From: VAZQ01 sp963817015
GTDB lineage: Bacteria; Pseudomonadota; Alphaproteobacteria; Rhizobiales; Xanthobacteraceae
Length of the DNA stretch: 64,000 nucleotides
Direction of reading: 5' to 3'
NCBI GenBank assembly: GCA_963817015.1
Contig: CAWFMV010000010.1
Location: 186,001-250,000, forward strand
The first letter of the stretch is position 1. Every line of letters starts with the position of its first letter. The notes beneath the pieces are model-generated. The model saw nothing but the letters and a program-made list of their open reading frames with translations. It was not told the DNA's origin and ran no database searches. Of the stretch, positions 29,972-39,257 are shown piece by piece. Position numbers and translations under genes: made by a program.

Positions 29972-30302
29972 GATCTTACGCCCCCAACTTCACCCGCTGC
30001 CGCGCTATCGCGCTCGCAGCACGCAACCAGTCCCCGGCCCAACGAAATCCATAGTTGCTTCGCATCTCTCATGATGTGTTGTAGCGGAGAACCCAGTCGT
30101 TTCAATAGTCGTAATTTGTCATCCATAGTGTGGCACGACGGCAACCCTGCGACGAAATTGATCGAGACTGATGATCTCTTGTGCTTGGCGACGCGAACGA
30201 TTTAGTGTCCGCTGATGTTAGTGAGGCGGGCAGCTTGCAGGACAGTACCAGGCAACGGCTTCGGCCATGGGCGGTTCCTGGGGCCAGGACAGGAAGGTTG
30301 AG
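29972..30302. other. 331-bp divergent promoter region of the glycan locus
   Basis: This region lies between two epimerase genes transcribed away from each other and must hold both promoters. It is AT-richer than its surroundings around 30040-30200. GGAAGGTTGAG at 30292-30302 is the ribosome site of the rightward gene. No repeat, RNA or conserved operator was recognised. Confidence 0.4.
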
Positions 30303-31337
30303 ATGCGAACGAAGAATGTGTTGATCACGGGGGGAGCAGGATTTATCGGATGTAACGCCACCCATTATTTCAGCTCCAGGAATTGGAACGTCACGGTCCT
30401 CGACAATCTGTCGCGCGAGGGCACGGACCGCAACTTGCAATGGCTGCGGAACGGGACAGCGTTTGATTTTGAGGAGGCTGATGTCTGCGACCGGTCGGCG
30501 GTCGAGCGCGTCGTTTCGGATGGTTGCTACGATGCGGTGATTCATCTCGCTGCGCAGGTTGCCGTTACGACGTCCGTAGCCAATCCGCGAATGGATTTCA
30601 TGGTCAACGCACTCGGCACGTTCAACGTCCTCGATGCTGTTCGCGTTCACTGTCCGGAAGCCGTCGTCATCTTCGCTTCGACCAACAAGGTCTACGGTAA
30701 GATCGACAGGGCCGCGACAGGACGCGTCGGCCGTCGACACGTCTACAAGGATCGGCCATTCGGGATCAGCGAGAGCGAGTCGCTTGACTTCCTCTCACCC
30801 TACGGCTGCTCGAAGGGTGCAGCCGACCAGTACACCCTCGACTTCGCACGGATCTACGGGATCCCGGCCACGTCTTTCAGGCAATCGTGCATCTACGGCA
30901 CGCGTCAGTTCGGCGTCGAGGACCAGGGATGGCTCGCGTGGTTTGCGATCGCGTCCCTGCTCGGACGCGACATCACAATCTACGGAGACGGGAATCAGGT
31001 GCGGGACGTCCTACACGTCGCCGATCTTCTGCGCGCTTATGAAGCGGCCATCCAGGCCCCAGACAAGATCGCCGGGCAGGCTTTCAACGTCGGTGGCGGG
31101 CCGGACCACATCGTTTCGCTCCTCGACCTCGTCGAGATTCTCGAGCGGCGGCTTGAAAGAAGGATTCCGCTTAAATGGCAGGACTGGCGGCCGGGCGACC
31201 AGCGGGTTTACGTCAGCGACATCCGCAAGCTCGAAACGGTGTTGGGCTGGAGGCCCGAGATTGGCGTCGAGACGGGAGTGGCGGAACTCGTCGACTGGGT
31301 CGAGCAGAGTCACTTGGTCTTCGATGCAGCCATCTGA
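30303..31337 (+). CDS. CDP-paratose 2-epimerase-like NAD-dependent epimerase
   Basis: This is an intact 344-residue extended SDR enzyme. The start is ATG 30303 after GGAAGGTTGAG. The Rossmann motif is VLITGGAGFIGCNATHYFSS. Close family features of RfbE/Tyv-type epimerases are present: ASTNKVYGKIDRAA, SPYGCSKGAADQYTLDFARI (YxxxK) and RQSCIYGTRQFGVEDQGWLA. It ends with the C-terminal box GDQRVYVSDIRKLETVLGW. RfbE converts CDP-paratose to CDP-tyvelose in O-antigen synthesis, but the homologous group is broad and no CDP-sugar synthesis genes are in the window, so the substrate is open. It converges on the methyltransferase gene, 27 bp away. Confidence 0.85.
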   Translation: MRTKNVLITGGAGFIGCNATHYFSSRNWNVTVLDNLSREGTDRNLQWLRNGTAFDFEEADVCDRSAVERVVSDGCYDAVIHLAAQVAVTTSVANPRMDFMVNALGTFNVLDAVRVHCPEAVVIFASTNKVYGKIDRAATGRVGRRHVYKDRPFGISESESLDFLSPYGCSKGAADQYTLDFARIYGIPATSFRQSCIYGTRQFGVEDQGWLAWFAIASLLGRDITIYGDGNQVRDVLHVADLLRAYEAAIQAPDKIAGQAFNVGGGPDHIVSLLDLVEILERRLERRIPLKWQDWRPGDQRVYVSDIRKLETVLGWRPEIGVETGVAELVDWVEQSHLVFDAAI

Positions 31338-31364
31338 CCCGCCAACGTCTGCTGTTGAGGGCTA

Positions 31365-32158
31365 TCAGCGGCGGGTTTGACGCAAGCCCTTAATCCAGAA
31401 GCCGCCGTACTCGTCGATCCGCACGATCGGATCGGCGATGCTCAGAACCTCGTGCGGTATTCGTCGACGGCCTGCCGGTGGGCCTCGAACAGGAAATAGT
31501 CGTCGACAATCAGCGAACCGCCCGGCGAGAGCTTTTCATAAAGATTTACGAGGCCGTCCATTGTGCTCTCGTACATGTCGCCGTCGAGCCGCAGAACGGC
31601 GAGCTGTTGAACCGGCGCTGTCGGCAGCGTGTCTTTGAAAAGCCCTTCGAGAAAGACCACCTGCGAATCGAGCAGCCCGTAACGATAGAATGCCGATTTG
31701 ACCTCATCCAGTGAGACCGAGAAGTTCCGAGAAGTCGTGCAGGTTTGAGCCGAAGTCAGCCACCACACCTTCAGATGGCGGCGGCAGACCCTTGAAGGAA
31801 TCGGCCGCGATGACGCGTCGGCCAGCAATCCCGTGAGCCTTGAGAACTGCGCGCATCATAATGCAGGCGCCGCCGCGCCAGACCCCGGTCTCCATGAAGT
31901 CGCCCGGAACGCCTTCTTGATCACCCGCTCGCATTCGTTGCGCAGATTCCGCATTCGCTTGGCACCGATCATGGAAGGGGCGCCGGACGGCCAGTCCCAT
32001 CCATTCTCCCGATGCGTGTCGTCGTAAGATTGTCCGGCCTTTCCAATCGGAGGATCCCGGTTCAAGCGGCCGACCAGGCTTTCTCCAATCAGATCGAGAT
32101 AGGTTGAGCGAAGGCAATCCAGCTCGGTCTCGCAATCTCGCTTTAAACGCTGGTCCAT
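31365..32158 (-). CDS. TylF/MycF-family O-methyltransferase, frameshifted
   Basis: This is a SAM-dependent methyltransferase of the macrocin O-methyltransferase (TylF) group, which methylates sugar hydroxyls, about 262 codons. The start is ATG 32158 (MDQRLKRDCETELDCLRSTY). The SAM site is GDFMETGVWRGGACIMMRAV. The metal/catalytic region is AVLRLDGDMYESTMDGLVNL, then SPGGSLIVDDYFLFEAHRQA. The C-terminus, after a shift near 31445, is VRIDEYGGFWIKGLRQTRR at 31365-31367. Further shifts lie near 31895 and 31735. In this context it likely methylates a sugar of the surface glycan. Confidence 0.82.
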
Positions 32159-32408
32159 GCGGCCTTCTCAAATATCACTCGCGCCCGGCCTTCGACTTTC
32201 GCACCACTCGAATCCGGTGCGGTCTGGCTTTGGCCCCGGCACCTATAGCGAACAGAGAGATAGGGCGTGTACTCATAAATCGGAAGAATGTAACTCGTGG
32301 TCTGATGTCCGCTTCGCGCGCCGTAGGCGGCGCGAGAGCGGACATGTTGGAGGTCCAGGTTGGGCCATAGCAGACCTCGCGCACGAATGATTGCGAAAGT
32401 TACCTCTC

Positions 32409-32799
32409 TCAGGGTGCTGAGGTCTCCTCCTGCAGGCGCTGCTCGGGCTCTGGATTGCCAATTGCAATTATAACCGGGGCAAGACCTGAAATGCCGAGCA
32501 ACCGCGCCGCTGCCGGAGCGAGGTCAATGATCCGGCCTCGCACAAAGGGACCGCGGTCTGTGATTGTCACAATGACTGATTTTCCACTCTTGCTGTGTGT
32601 GACCCGCACTTTGGTTCCGAACGGCAGGGTCGCGATGTGCGGCGGTCAAGGCATGGTCTATCATCCTCGTTCCGCTCGCCGTTTTAGTGCTGTGTTTGGT
32701 TGAATACACTGATGCAATGCCGCTTTGGGCTGCTGTAGAAACCGATGGCAATAGTACGTCGCCAAGCACGACAATCAAAATGCAAAGCGGGGTTTTCAA
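32409..32799 (-). CDS. RlpA-like double-psi beta-barrel protein, one frameshift
   Basis: This is a small exported protein of about 130 residues. The start is TTG 32797-32799 with GGAG 8 nt upstream, giving signal peptide LKTPLCILIVVLGDVLLPS. The mature part is the RlpA double-psi barrel: GIASVYSTKHSTKTASGTRM, HALTAAHRTLPFGTKVRVTH (joined across a shift near 32640) and VTITDRGPFVRGRIIDLAPA. RlpA proteins bind or cleave denuded peptidoglycan strands at the septum. This copy lacks a SPOR domain and a lipobox, so it is the short soluble type. Confidence 0.82.
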
Positions 32800-33043
32800 A
32801 ATGATTCTCCGGTGATTTAGCGAAGGTGCTCCAGACACTCGGCACATATCTAACGCAAATACCAACAGGCCGTTCCCTGGAGCAGGCAAATCTTGGCACA
32901 TACAAACAAGTCGCCGGAATGCGCGTCTTTTCAGGTGGACGAGCACTTTTACTTCATGGTCGCATCGATGGTGCCGGGCTGCGAGTAGCGCCCAGGATCA
33001 GGCTTGTGAGACACCGTATCGACCGCTAAAGCGACTGGCTTCC

Positions 33044-33736
33044 TCAGTCCGGTGATCGCAGCCGGTAGCCGATCCCGGTTTCCGTCAGGATATATTGCGG
33101 ACGCTCAGGATCGGCCTCGATCTTCTGCCGCAGCTGCCGCACATAGACGCGTAAATATTGAGCGTCGGTCAGATCGTCCCATAGCTCCCCGAGCAGAAAT
33201 TTGTGGGTGAGCACCTTGCCGGCGTGCTGCACCAGAACGCGAAGGAGATCGTACTCCTTGGGTGAAAGCTTCACGTCCTTGTCGCCCATCCTGACGATGC
33301 GCCGGACGAGATCAACAGAGAGATCACCTACTCGGAAGATCGGGCGTTCGCCGTGAGTTTGCAGCTGATGCCGGAGGGCCGCGCGCATGCGAGCGAGAAG
33401 CTCATCCATGCCAAACGGCTTGGTGACATAGTCATCTGCGCCCAGGTCGAGCGCCTGGACCTTTCCGGCCTCGTCACCGCGGCTGGACAGCACCACGATC
33501 GGCACGCTCTCGTTCCGCGATCGAATCATCCTCAACAAGTCGAGCCCCTGTATGTCGGGAAGTCCGAGGTCAAGAATGACCAGATCCGGCTTCTCCTGCT
33601 CCAACAGCTCAAGCGATACCCGCCCGCTCGGCGCTTCGAGGATCTCATAGCCGTGCGCGCTCAAACCCATCCGAAGCAGCTTCCGAATCGGCGGCTCATC
33701 GTCAATCACAAGCACTTTGGGCGGCGAGGCGCTCAT
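33044..33736 (-). CDS. kdpE: KdpE response regulator
   Basis: This is an intact 230-residue OmpR-type regulator. The receiver domain has the acidic pair Asp12-Asp13 and phosphoacceptor Asp56 (VILDLGLPD), with Lys in VTKPFGMDELLARM. The winged-helix DNA-binding domain ends with LRVYVRQLRQKIEADPERPQ and TETGIGYRL. It receives phosphate from KdpD and activates kdpFABC when potassium is scarce. Its start overlaps the end of kdpD by 4 bp, and it is the last gene of the kdp operon. Confidence 0.96.
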   Translation of the reverse strand: MSASPPKVLVIDDEPPIRKLLRMGLSAHGYEILEAPSGRVSLELLEQEKPDLVILDLGLPDIQGLDLLRMIRSRNESVPIVVLSSRGDEAGKVQALDLGADDYVTKPFGMDELLARMRAALRHQLQTHGERPIFRVGDLSVDLVRRIVRMGDKDVKLSPKEYDLLRVLVQHAGKVLTHKFLLGELWDDLTDAQYLRVYVRQLRQKIEADPERPQYILTETGIGYRLRSPD

Positions 33737-36501
33737 CCGACCGTGTCCAATTGCTTGACGTTCGTCGGGATCGGAAGCGTGATTGTAAACACTGCGCCAC
33801 CCCGATCGGTTCGATTCGCCGCAGTGATGGTCCCGTGCATGGCCTCCATGAATCCTCTCGAGATTGCCAGGCCAAGACCGGTACCGGCACGGACGTGATC
33901 AGCCTTCTGCACCCGGTAGAATTTATCGAAGATCCGTTCGAGGTCGGTTGGCGGAATGCCTTCTCCCTCGTCCAGCACTTGGAGGCCGACCGTATCCCGA
34001 TCGCGCCAACTCTGAATGCGGATAGTCGTGCCAGCCGGAGCGTACTTGGCTGCATTGTCCAGAAGATTGAAGAGGAGCTGCTCGAAGAGGACGGGGTCGA
34101 CCTCGACCATCGGCAGATCACGGGCGAGCCCCAACTCGACGCGATGTTGAGCCAGGATCTTGCTCGCCCGTTCGAGAGCGCTACCGATGATTTCGCCGAG
34201 GTCGTGCAGGGCTGCATTCGGAACAACCGCTCCTGATTCCAACTTGGTCATGTCGAGCAGGTTCGCGATGAACCTGTTGAGCCGCTCGGCTTCACCGATG
34301 ACCGTGGCGATGAGGTCGGCCCTCTCCTGCTTGTTCAACACATCCGACAACGTCCCCAGCGTTTCCGCCGCCCCAAGGACCCCCGCCAGTGGCGTCTTGA
34401 GATCATGCGAGATCGAGGTCAGCAGCGCGTTGCGCAATCGATCTGCCTCAGCCGTTCGCTTGGCGCGGTCAAGGTCTTCCACCAGGCGGACTCGCTCAAT
34501 GGCGAGTGCGGCCTGGTCCATCAATGCATCGAGCAATCGCCTCTGATCGGGCGTCAACAGCGGCCCTGGCTTGTCGCTGTCGATCCCCAGAATTCCAATC
34601 GCGCCGCGGCCGGTGTGCATCGGCAGAAACAGACGCTTTGCACCGGGGAGCGTATCCGAGCCTCGACCTGCAGGTCGATCGCTCTCCCATGTCCACGTCG
34701 CGGCCGCCAAGTCCGCCGGCTCGAGCGTATCCTCCGGCGGATAGCCTGCCTTTACGGCAATCGACCCGTTCTCGGGGAGCAGCACGACGACACGCACCTT
34801 GAGCATCAAGGCAGTTTGGTAAGCCGTGGCCCAGAGCACGTCGTCGAGCGTAGCCGTGCTCGCGAGCTTCCGGCTGAACGCGTAGAGCGACTCGGTCGTG
34901 CGCGCGCGCGTCATGGCCACGACAGCTTGTGTGCGCACGCGCGCGGCAACATTGGAGACGACAACCGCCATGACAATGAAGAAGAAGAATGCTGCCACAT
35001 TCGTCGGATCAGTAATCGTGAGCGTGTAGACCGGCGGCAGGAAAAAGAAATTATAGCACAGCGATGCGAGCACGCTGGCGAAGAGCGATGGCCATAATCC
35101 GTAGCGCACCGCAATGCCGACGACGGCGGTCAGGAAGACGAGATCGACATTCTCGATGCCAGACCAGGGGTATGCCAGTTTGCCGACACCAAGCGCGACA
35201 GCAACCGCAAGCAGCGCGACCAGATAAGGACGAGGATCGAGACCCTCGGCATCACTGGCACTACGCACAGTCTTCTTTGGAATAGGCTCCCCGCCGATGG
35301 CATCACCGGCGATCACATGGACGCTGATATTGCCTGATCGGCGCACGAGATCATGCACGACCGATCCATGCAGGATCTCAAACCATCGCGATCGCGTTGA
35401 TTTGCCGATAATGATTTGGGTAACGTTGTAGGATTGTGCATAGCCAATGACGTCGTCGGCAATGTGCCCGCTGGCACTCGGTATCGTGACAGCATCTCCC
35501 CCAAGCGACTCCGCCAGACGTAGCGTATCGGCAACGCGGTCGCGCTCCTCGTCGCGAAGCTGGAGGCTGCGGCTGCTCTCGACGTAGAGCGCGGTCCATG
35601 GCCCATGAAGTCGGTCTGCTAATCGCTTGGAATAGCGAACCAGGCCTGCGGAGCGCGGGTCTTCGCTAATGCAGACGAGAATCCGTTCGCCCGCCGCCCA
35701 TGGTCCGGGAATGGCCTGGGCTTGCATCTGCGTGAGCAGCTGCTCATCAACACGGTCCGCCGTGCGACGTAATGCGAGCTCGCGCAGTGCGGTCAGGTTG
35801 GCGGGAGAGAAAAAGTTCGCAAGTGCCCGCTCCGCCTGCTTCGGGACATAGACCTTTCCCTCCTTGAGACGCTGGATCAGGTCGTCAGGTGTGAGATCGA
35901 CCAGCTCGACGGCATCGGCGCGATCGAACACGGCATCTGGCACGGTCTCGCGCACACGAACGTGGGTAATCTGGGCCACGACATCGTTGAGGCTTTCGAT
36001 GTGCTGAATGTTGACCGTCGTATAGACGTCGATGCCGCGGCCCAGTATCTCCTCGACGTCGAGATAACGCTTCGGATGGCGGCTGCCGGACGCGTTGGTG
36101 TGGGCAAGCTCGTCAACAAGCACAATCTGGGGTCGGCGTTCAAGAATGGCGTCGAGGTCCATTTCCTCAAGCCACTGGCCCCTATATTCGATTTGCCGAC
36201 GCGGGATGACTTCGAGGCCCTCCAGCAGCGCTTCGGTTTCCTTGCGCCCGTGCGTCTCCACGATGCCGGCGACGACGTCGTATCCGTCCTTCCTCCTGGC
36301 GCGGGCAGTCTGCAGCATCTCGTAGGTCTTGCCCACACCTGGCGCCGCACCCACAAATATCCGCAGCTTGCCGACGCGACCTTCCTCTCGCCGAGCCGCT
36401 TCAAGCAGCGCCTCCGGCGAAGGCCGTTGATTCCCGTCACGTCGCTGATCTGCCATCACGTCAGGTCGTTTGGCCCTGGATTGGTCCTGCGCCAACCTCA
36501 C
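33733..36501 (-). CDS. kdpD: KdpD sensor histidine kinase
   Basis: This is an intact 922-residue protein, normal for KdpD. GTG 36501 gives the longest frame, directly abutting the kdpC stop; ATG 36456 (MADQRRDGNQRPSPEALLEA) fits the usual KdpD N-terminus better. The N-terminal KdpD domain (about 30-240) has a Walker A (GAAPGVGKTYEML) and VLVDELAHTNASGSRHPKR. A UspA-like domain (about 260-385) follows, then four membrane segments (about 425-525), a GAF domain (about 545-670), HisKA with SISHDLKTPLAGVLG, and HATPase with NLLDNAAKYAP and GTGLGLAI. It senses K+ and osmotic status at the inner membrane. Confidence 0.96.
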   Translation of the reverse strand: MRLAQDQSRAKRPDVMADQRRDGNQRPSPEALLEAARREEGRVGKLRIFVGAAPGVGKTYEMLQTARARRKDGYDVVAGIVETHGRKETEALLEGLEVIPRRQIEYRGQWLEEMDLDAILERRPQIVLVDELAHTNASGSRHPKRYLDVEEILGRGIDVYTTVNIQHIESLNDVVAQITHVRVRETVPDAVFDRADAVELVDLTPDDLIQRLKEGKVYVPKQAERALANFFSPANLTALRELALRRTADRVDEQLLTQMQAQAIPGPWAAGERILVCISEDPRSAGLVRYSKRLADRLHGPWTALYVESSRSLQLRDEERDRVADTLRLAESLGGDAVTIPSASGHIADDVIGYAQSYNVTQIIIGKSTRSRWFEILHGSVVHDLVRRSGNISVHVIAGDAIGGEPIPKKTVRSASDAEGLDPRPYLVALLAVAVALGVGKLAYPWSGIENVDLVFLTAVVGIAVRYGLWPSLFASVLASLCYNFFFLPPVYTLTITDPTNVAAFFFFIVMAVVVSNVAARVRTQAVVAMTRARTTESLYAFSRKLASTATLDDVLWATAYQTALMLKVRVVVLLPENGSIAVKAGYPPEDTLEPADLAAATWTWESDRPAGRGSDTLPGAKRLFLPMHTGRGAIGILGIDSDKPGPLLTPDQRRLLDALMDQAALAIERVRLVEDLDRAKRTAEADRLRNALLTSISHDLKTPLAGVLGAAETLGTLSDVLNKQERADLIATVIGEAERLNRFIANLLDMTKLESGAVVPNAALHDLGEIIGSALERASKILAQHRVELGLARDLPMVEVDPVLFEQLLFNLLDNAAKYAPAGTTIRIQSWRDRDTVGLQVLDEGEGIPPTDLERIFDKFYRVQKADHVRAGTGLGLAISRGFMEAMHGTITAANRTDRGGAVFTITLPIPTNVKQLDTVG

Positions 36502-37110
36502 TCAGCGTGTCGAGGCGCGGTCCAATGCCAGGTTCAGCGCCAGCACGTTCACCCGCGGCTCACCGAGAATTCCAAGAAAGCGGCCCTCGACGTGGTCGTT
36601 GACCAGCAGGCGAACGTTGATCTTCGGGCATGTTGCGCGCCTTTGCAACACGCGGCACCTGGAACAAGGCTGCCTCCGGCGAGATATGTGGATCAAGGCC
36701 GCTGCCGGACGTCGTCACCAGATCAATCGGCACCGCGCCCGAGGGATTCTCCTCCTTGAGCTTCTCAAGGTCGCCCTTGACGCGATCGATCAGGGCCTGA
36801 TTGGTCGGCCCAAGATATTCGAGCCCATCGAGTTTGCGGCGTTGTAGGGCGCATCCACGGTCTTGGTCGAATCCTGCGGGTCAGGCATATTGGTCGCAGA
36901 CGGCCGGCCGTGGAAGTATTCGTCCTTGGTGAAAGCCTGCCCGATCAGCTCGGAGCCGACCACCTTGCCATCTCGCTCGATCAGGCTGCCTTGCGATCGG
37001 CCCGGAAAGATCACCCCCGCGATCCCGGTCATCGCGAGCGGGTAGAGCAGCCCTGTGATCAGCGTGAGGGCGACGACAAACACGATCGCCGGACGGATTT
37101 CCTTCAACAT
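36502..37110 (-). CDS. kdpC: KdpC potassium-transporting ATPase subunit C, frameshifted
   Basis: KdpC is the single-span periplasmic subunit that raises the K+ affinity of the pump. The start is ATG 37110 (MLKEIRPAIVFVVALTLITG), whose first hydrophobic stretch is the membrane anchor. The conserved body is LIGQAFTKDEYFHGRPSATN and YNAANSMGSNI; after shifts near 36830 and 36700 it continues as LDPHISPEAALFQVPRVAKA and VEGRFLGILGEPRVNVLALN. It stops at TGA 36502-36504, immediately before kdpD. Length of about 202 residues is typical. Confidence 0.93.
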
Positions 37111-37121
37111 GGGTGTTCTCC

Positions 37122-39242
37122 TTAGGCAAGGTGCAAGGCCGTGACGACGAGGTCGATCGCCTTGATGCCGATGAACGGAATGACGACGCCACCGACGCCG
37201 TAGATCCAGAGATTGCGCCGCAGCAGCGCCCCGGCGCCGATCGGACGATACTTCACGCCCTTCAGCGCGAGCGGAATGAGCGCGATGATGACCAGCGCAT
37301 TGAAGATGATGGCCGAGAGGATCGCGCTCTGCGGGCTCGACAGGTTCATGATGTTCAGCGTCTGCAACTGCGGATAGAAGGCGACGAACATCGCGGGAAT
37401 GATCGCGAAATACTTCGCCACGTCGTTCGCGATCGAGAACGTGGTCAGCGAGCCGCGTGTCATCAGGAGCTGCTTGCCGATCTCGACGATCTCGATCAGC
37501 TTGGTCGGGTTGGAATCGAGATCGACCATGTTGCCGGCCTCGCGCGCGGCCTGCGTGCCGGTGTTCATCGCGACGCCGACGTCGGCTTGCGCGAGCGCCG
37601 GCGCGTCGTTGGTGCCGTCGCCGCACATCGCGACCAGCTTGCCCTTGGCCTGCTCCTCGCGAATGAGCTTGAGCTTGTCCTCAGGCGTCGCCTGGGCGAG
37701 GAAATCGTCCACCCCGGCCTCGGCCGCGATGGCGGCTGCCGTCATCGGGTTGTCGCCGGTGATCATGATGGTGCGGATGCCCATGCGGCGCAGCTCGGCA
37801 AAGCGCTCACGGATCCCACCCTTGATGATGTCCTTGAGGTGGACCACCCCGAGCAGCCTGCCGTCCTTGGCGACTGCGAGCGGCGTGCCGCCGGATTTCG
37901 CAATCGTATCGGCGATTGCGGTGATCTCTCGCGCCGTGTCGGTGCTAACTGGCTGGAGCGCAAGCGCGGTCGCTCCAGGGTTGGCTGCGCCGATCGGTGC
38001 GCTCAGGTGCTTCAGAATGGCATCGACGGCGCCCTTGCGGACCCATGAGGCTCCCACCTCCATGCCGCTCATGCGGCTCTGGGCGGTGAACGGGATAAAC
38101 TTGCCGCGAAGCTCCGCCAGATCGCGCCCGCGAATGCCGTACTTCTCCTTGGCGAGCACGACGATCGATCGGCCCTCAGGAGTTTCGTCAGCGAGCGAAG
38201 CAAGCTGCGCGGCATCGGCGAGCTCTGCCTCTGTCACGCCGCGGACCGGCTTGAACTCAGTCGCCTGACGGTTGCCAAGCGTGATTGTGCCGGTCTTGTC
38301 GAGCAGGAGGGTGTCGACGTCACCGGAGGCCTCGACGGCGCGGCCCGACATCGCCAGCACGTTGAAGCGCACCAGGCGGTCCATGCCGGCAATGCCGATG
38401 GCCGAGAGCAGCGCGCCGATGGTGGTGGGAATCAAGGTGACAAACAACGCCACCAGAATGATGACCGATACCGTGCCGCCGGCATAGGCCACGTAGCTCG
38501 GGATGGTGACCGTGGCGAACACGAAGATGATCGTCAGGCCCACCAGCAGGATGTCGAGCGCGATTTCGTTTGGCGTCTTCTGCCGCTCGGCGCCCTCAAC
38601 CAGCCGGATCATCCGATCGAGGAAGGTCGAGCCAGGCGCCGCCGTAATGCGCACCTTGATCCAGTCCGACAGAACCTGGGTGCCGCCGGTCACCGCCGAA
38701 CGGTCGCCGCCGGACTCGCGGATGACCGGAGCCAACTCGCCGGTGATCGCTGCCTCGTTAACCGAGGCAATGCCCTCGATCACCTCGCCATCCGACGGGA
38801 TCATGTCTCCCGGCTCGACCAGGACGATGTCGCCGACTTTGAGGCTGGTGCTGGGTACAGGCTTGAAATTCCTGCCGGTTGAGCCGCTCAGGAGCTTAGC
38901 TTGCGTCTCCGAGCGCTGGCGCCGCAGGGCATCGGCCTGTGCCTTGCCGCGACCTTCGGCGACAGCTTCCGCGAAATTGGCGAACAGCACCGTGAACCAC
39001 AGCCAGACCACGATCTGGAATTCAAAAAGCAGCGACTGACCGCCGGTCACCAGGTCACGCAGCAGGATGACAGTCGTCAATACCGTGACGATCTCGAGCA
39101 CGAACATCACGGGATTTTTGATCAGCGTGCGCGGATCGAGCTTGACGAACGCCGAGCCGACGGCCGGCATCACGATCTTGGGATCCAACAGCGCCGAGAC
39201 CGGCATGCTCTTGCGGATCATTCGGGTGGTTTCCATGGACAT
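37122..39242 (-). CDS. kdpB: KdpB P-type potassium ATPase catalytic subunit
   Basis: This is an intact 706-residue P-type ATPase. The phosphorylated aspartate is Asp315 in LLLDKTGTITLG. The actuator loop has AAITGELAPV; the nucleotide and P domains have MSGMEVGASWVRKGAVDAIL, MITGDNPMTAAAIAAEAGVD and MCGDGTNDAPALAQADVGVA. It hydrolyses ATP in the cytosol to drive K+ uptake through KdpA. The start is ATG 39242, 16 bp after kdpA; it is followed by kdpC after 11 bp. Confidence 0.97.
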   Translation of the reverse strand: MSMETTRMIRKSMPVSALLDPKIVMPAVGSAFVKLDPRTLIKNPVMFVLEIVTVLTTVILLRDLVTGGQSLLFEFQIVVWLWFTVLFANFAEAVAEGRGKAQADALRRQRSETQAKLLSGSTGRNFKPVPSTSLKVGDIVLVEPGDMIPSDGEVIEGIASVNEAAITGELAPVIRESGGDRSAVTGGTQVLSDWIKVRITAAPGSTFLDRMIRLVEGAERQKTPNEIALDILLVGLTIIFVFATVTIPSYVAYAGGTVSVIILVALFVTLIPTTIGALLSAIGIAGMDRLVRFNVLAMSGRAVEASGDVDTLLLDKTGTITLGNRQATEFKPVRGVTEAELADAAQLASLADETPEGRSIVVLAKEKYGIRGRDLAELRGKFIPFTAQSRMSGMEVGASWVRKGAVDAILKHLSAPIGAANPGATALALQPVSTDTAREITAIADTIAKSGGTPLAVAKDGRLLGVVHLKDIIKGGIRERFAELRRMGIRTIMITGDNPMTAAAIAAEAGVDDFLAQATPEDKLKLIREEQAKGKLVAMCGDGTNDAPALAQADVGVAMNTGTQAAREAGNMVDLDSNPTKLIEIVEIGKQLLMTRGSLTTFSIANDVAKYFAIIPAMFVAFYPQLQTLNIMNLSSPQSAILSAIIFNALVIIALIPLALKGVKYRPIGAGALLRRNLWIYGVGGVVIPFIGIKAIDLVVTALHLA

Positions 39243-39257
39243 GGATGCAACTCCGGA

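Noticed and set aside
23528..32158. tRNA-Gln followed by glycan genes as an integrated genomic island
   Set aside because: No integrase, no second copy of the tRNA 3' end (GAGTCCTGGCGCCCC) further right, and no mobile element was seen.
37113..38268. Long plus-strand frames opposite kdpB
   Set aside because: Mirror frames of an intact P-type ATPase gene, with no ribosome site and no recognisable domain.
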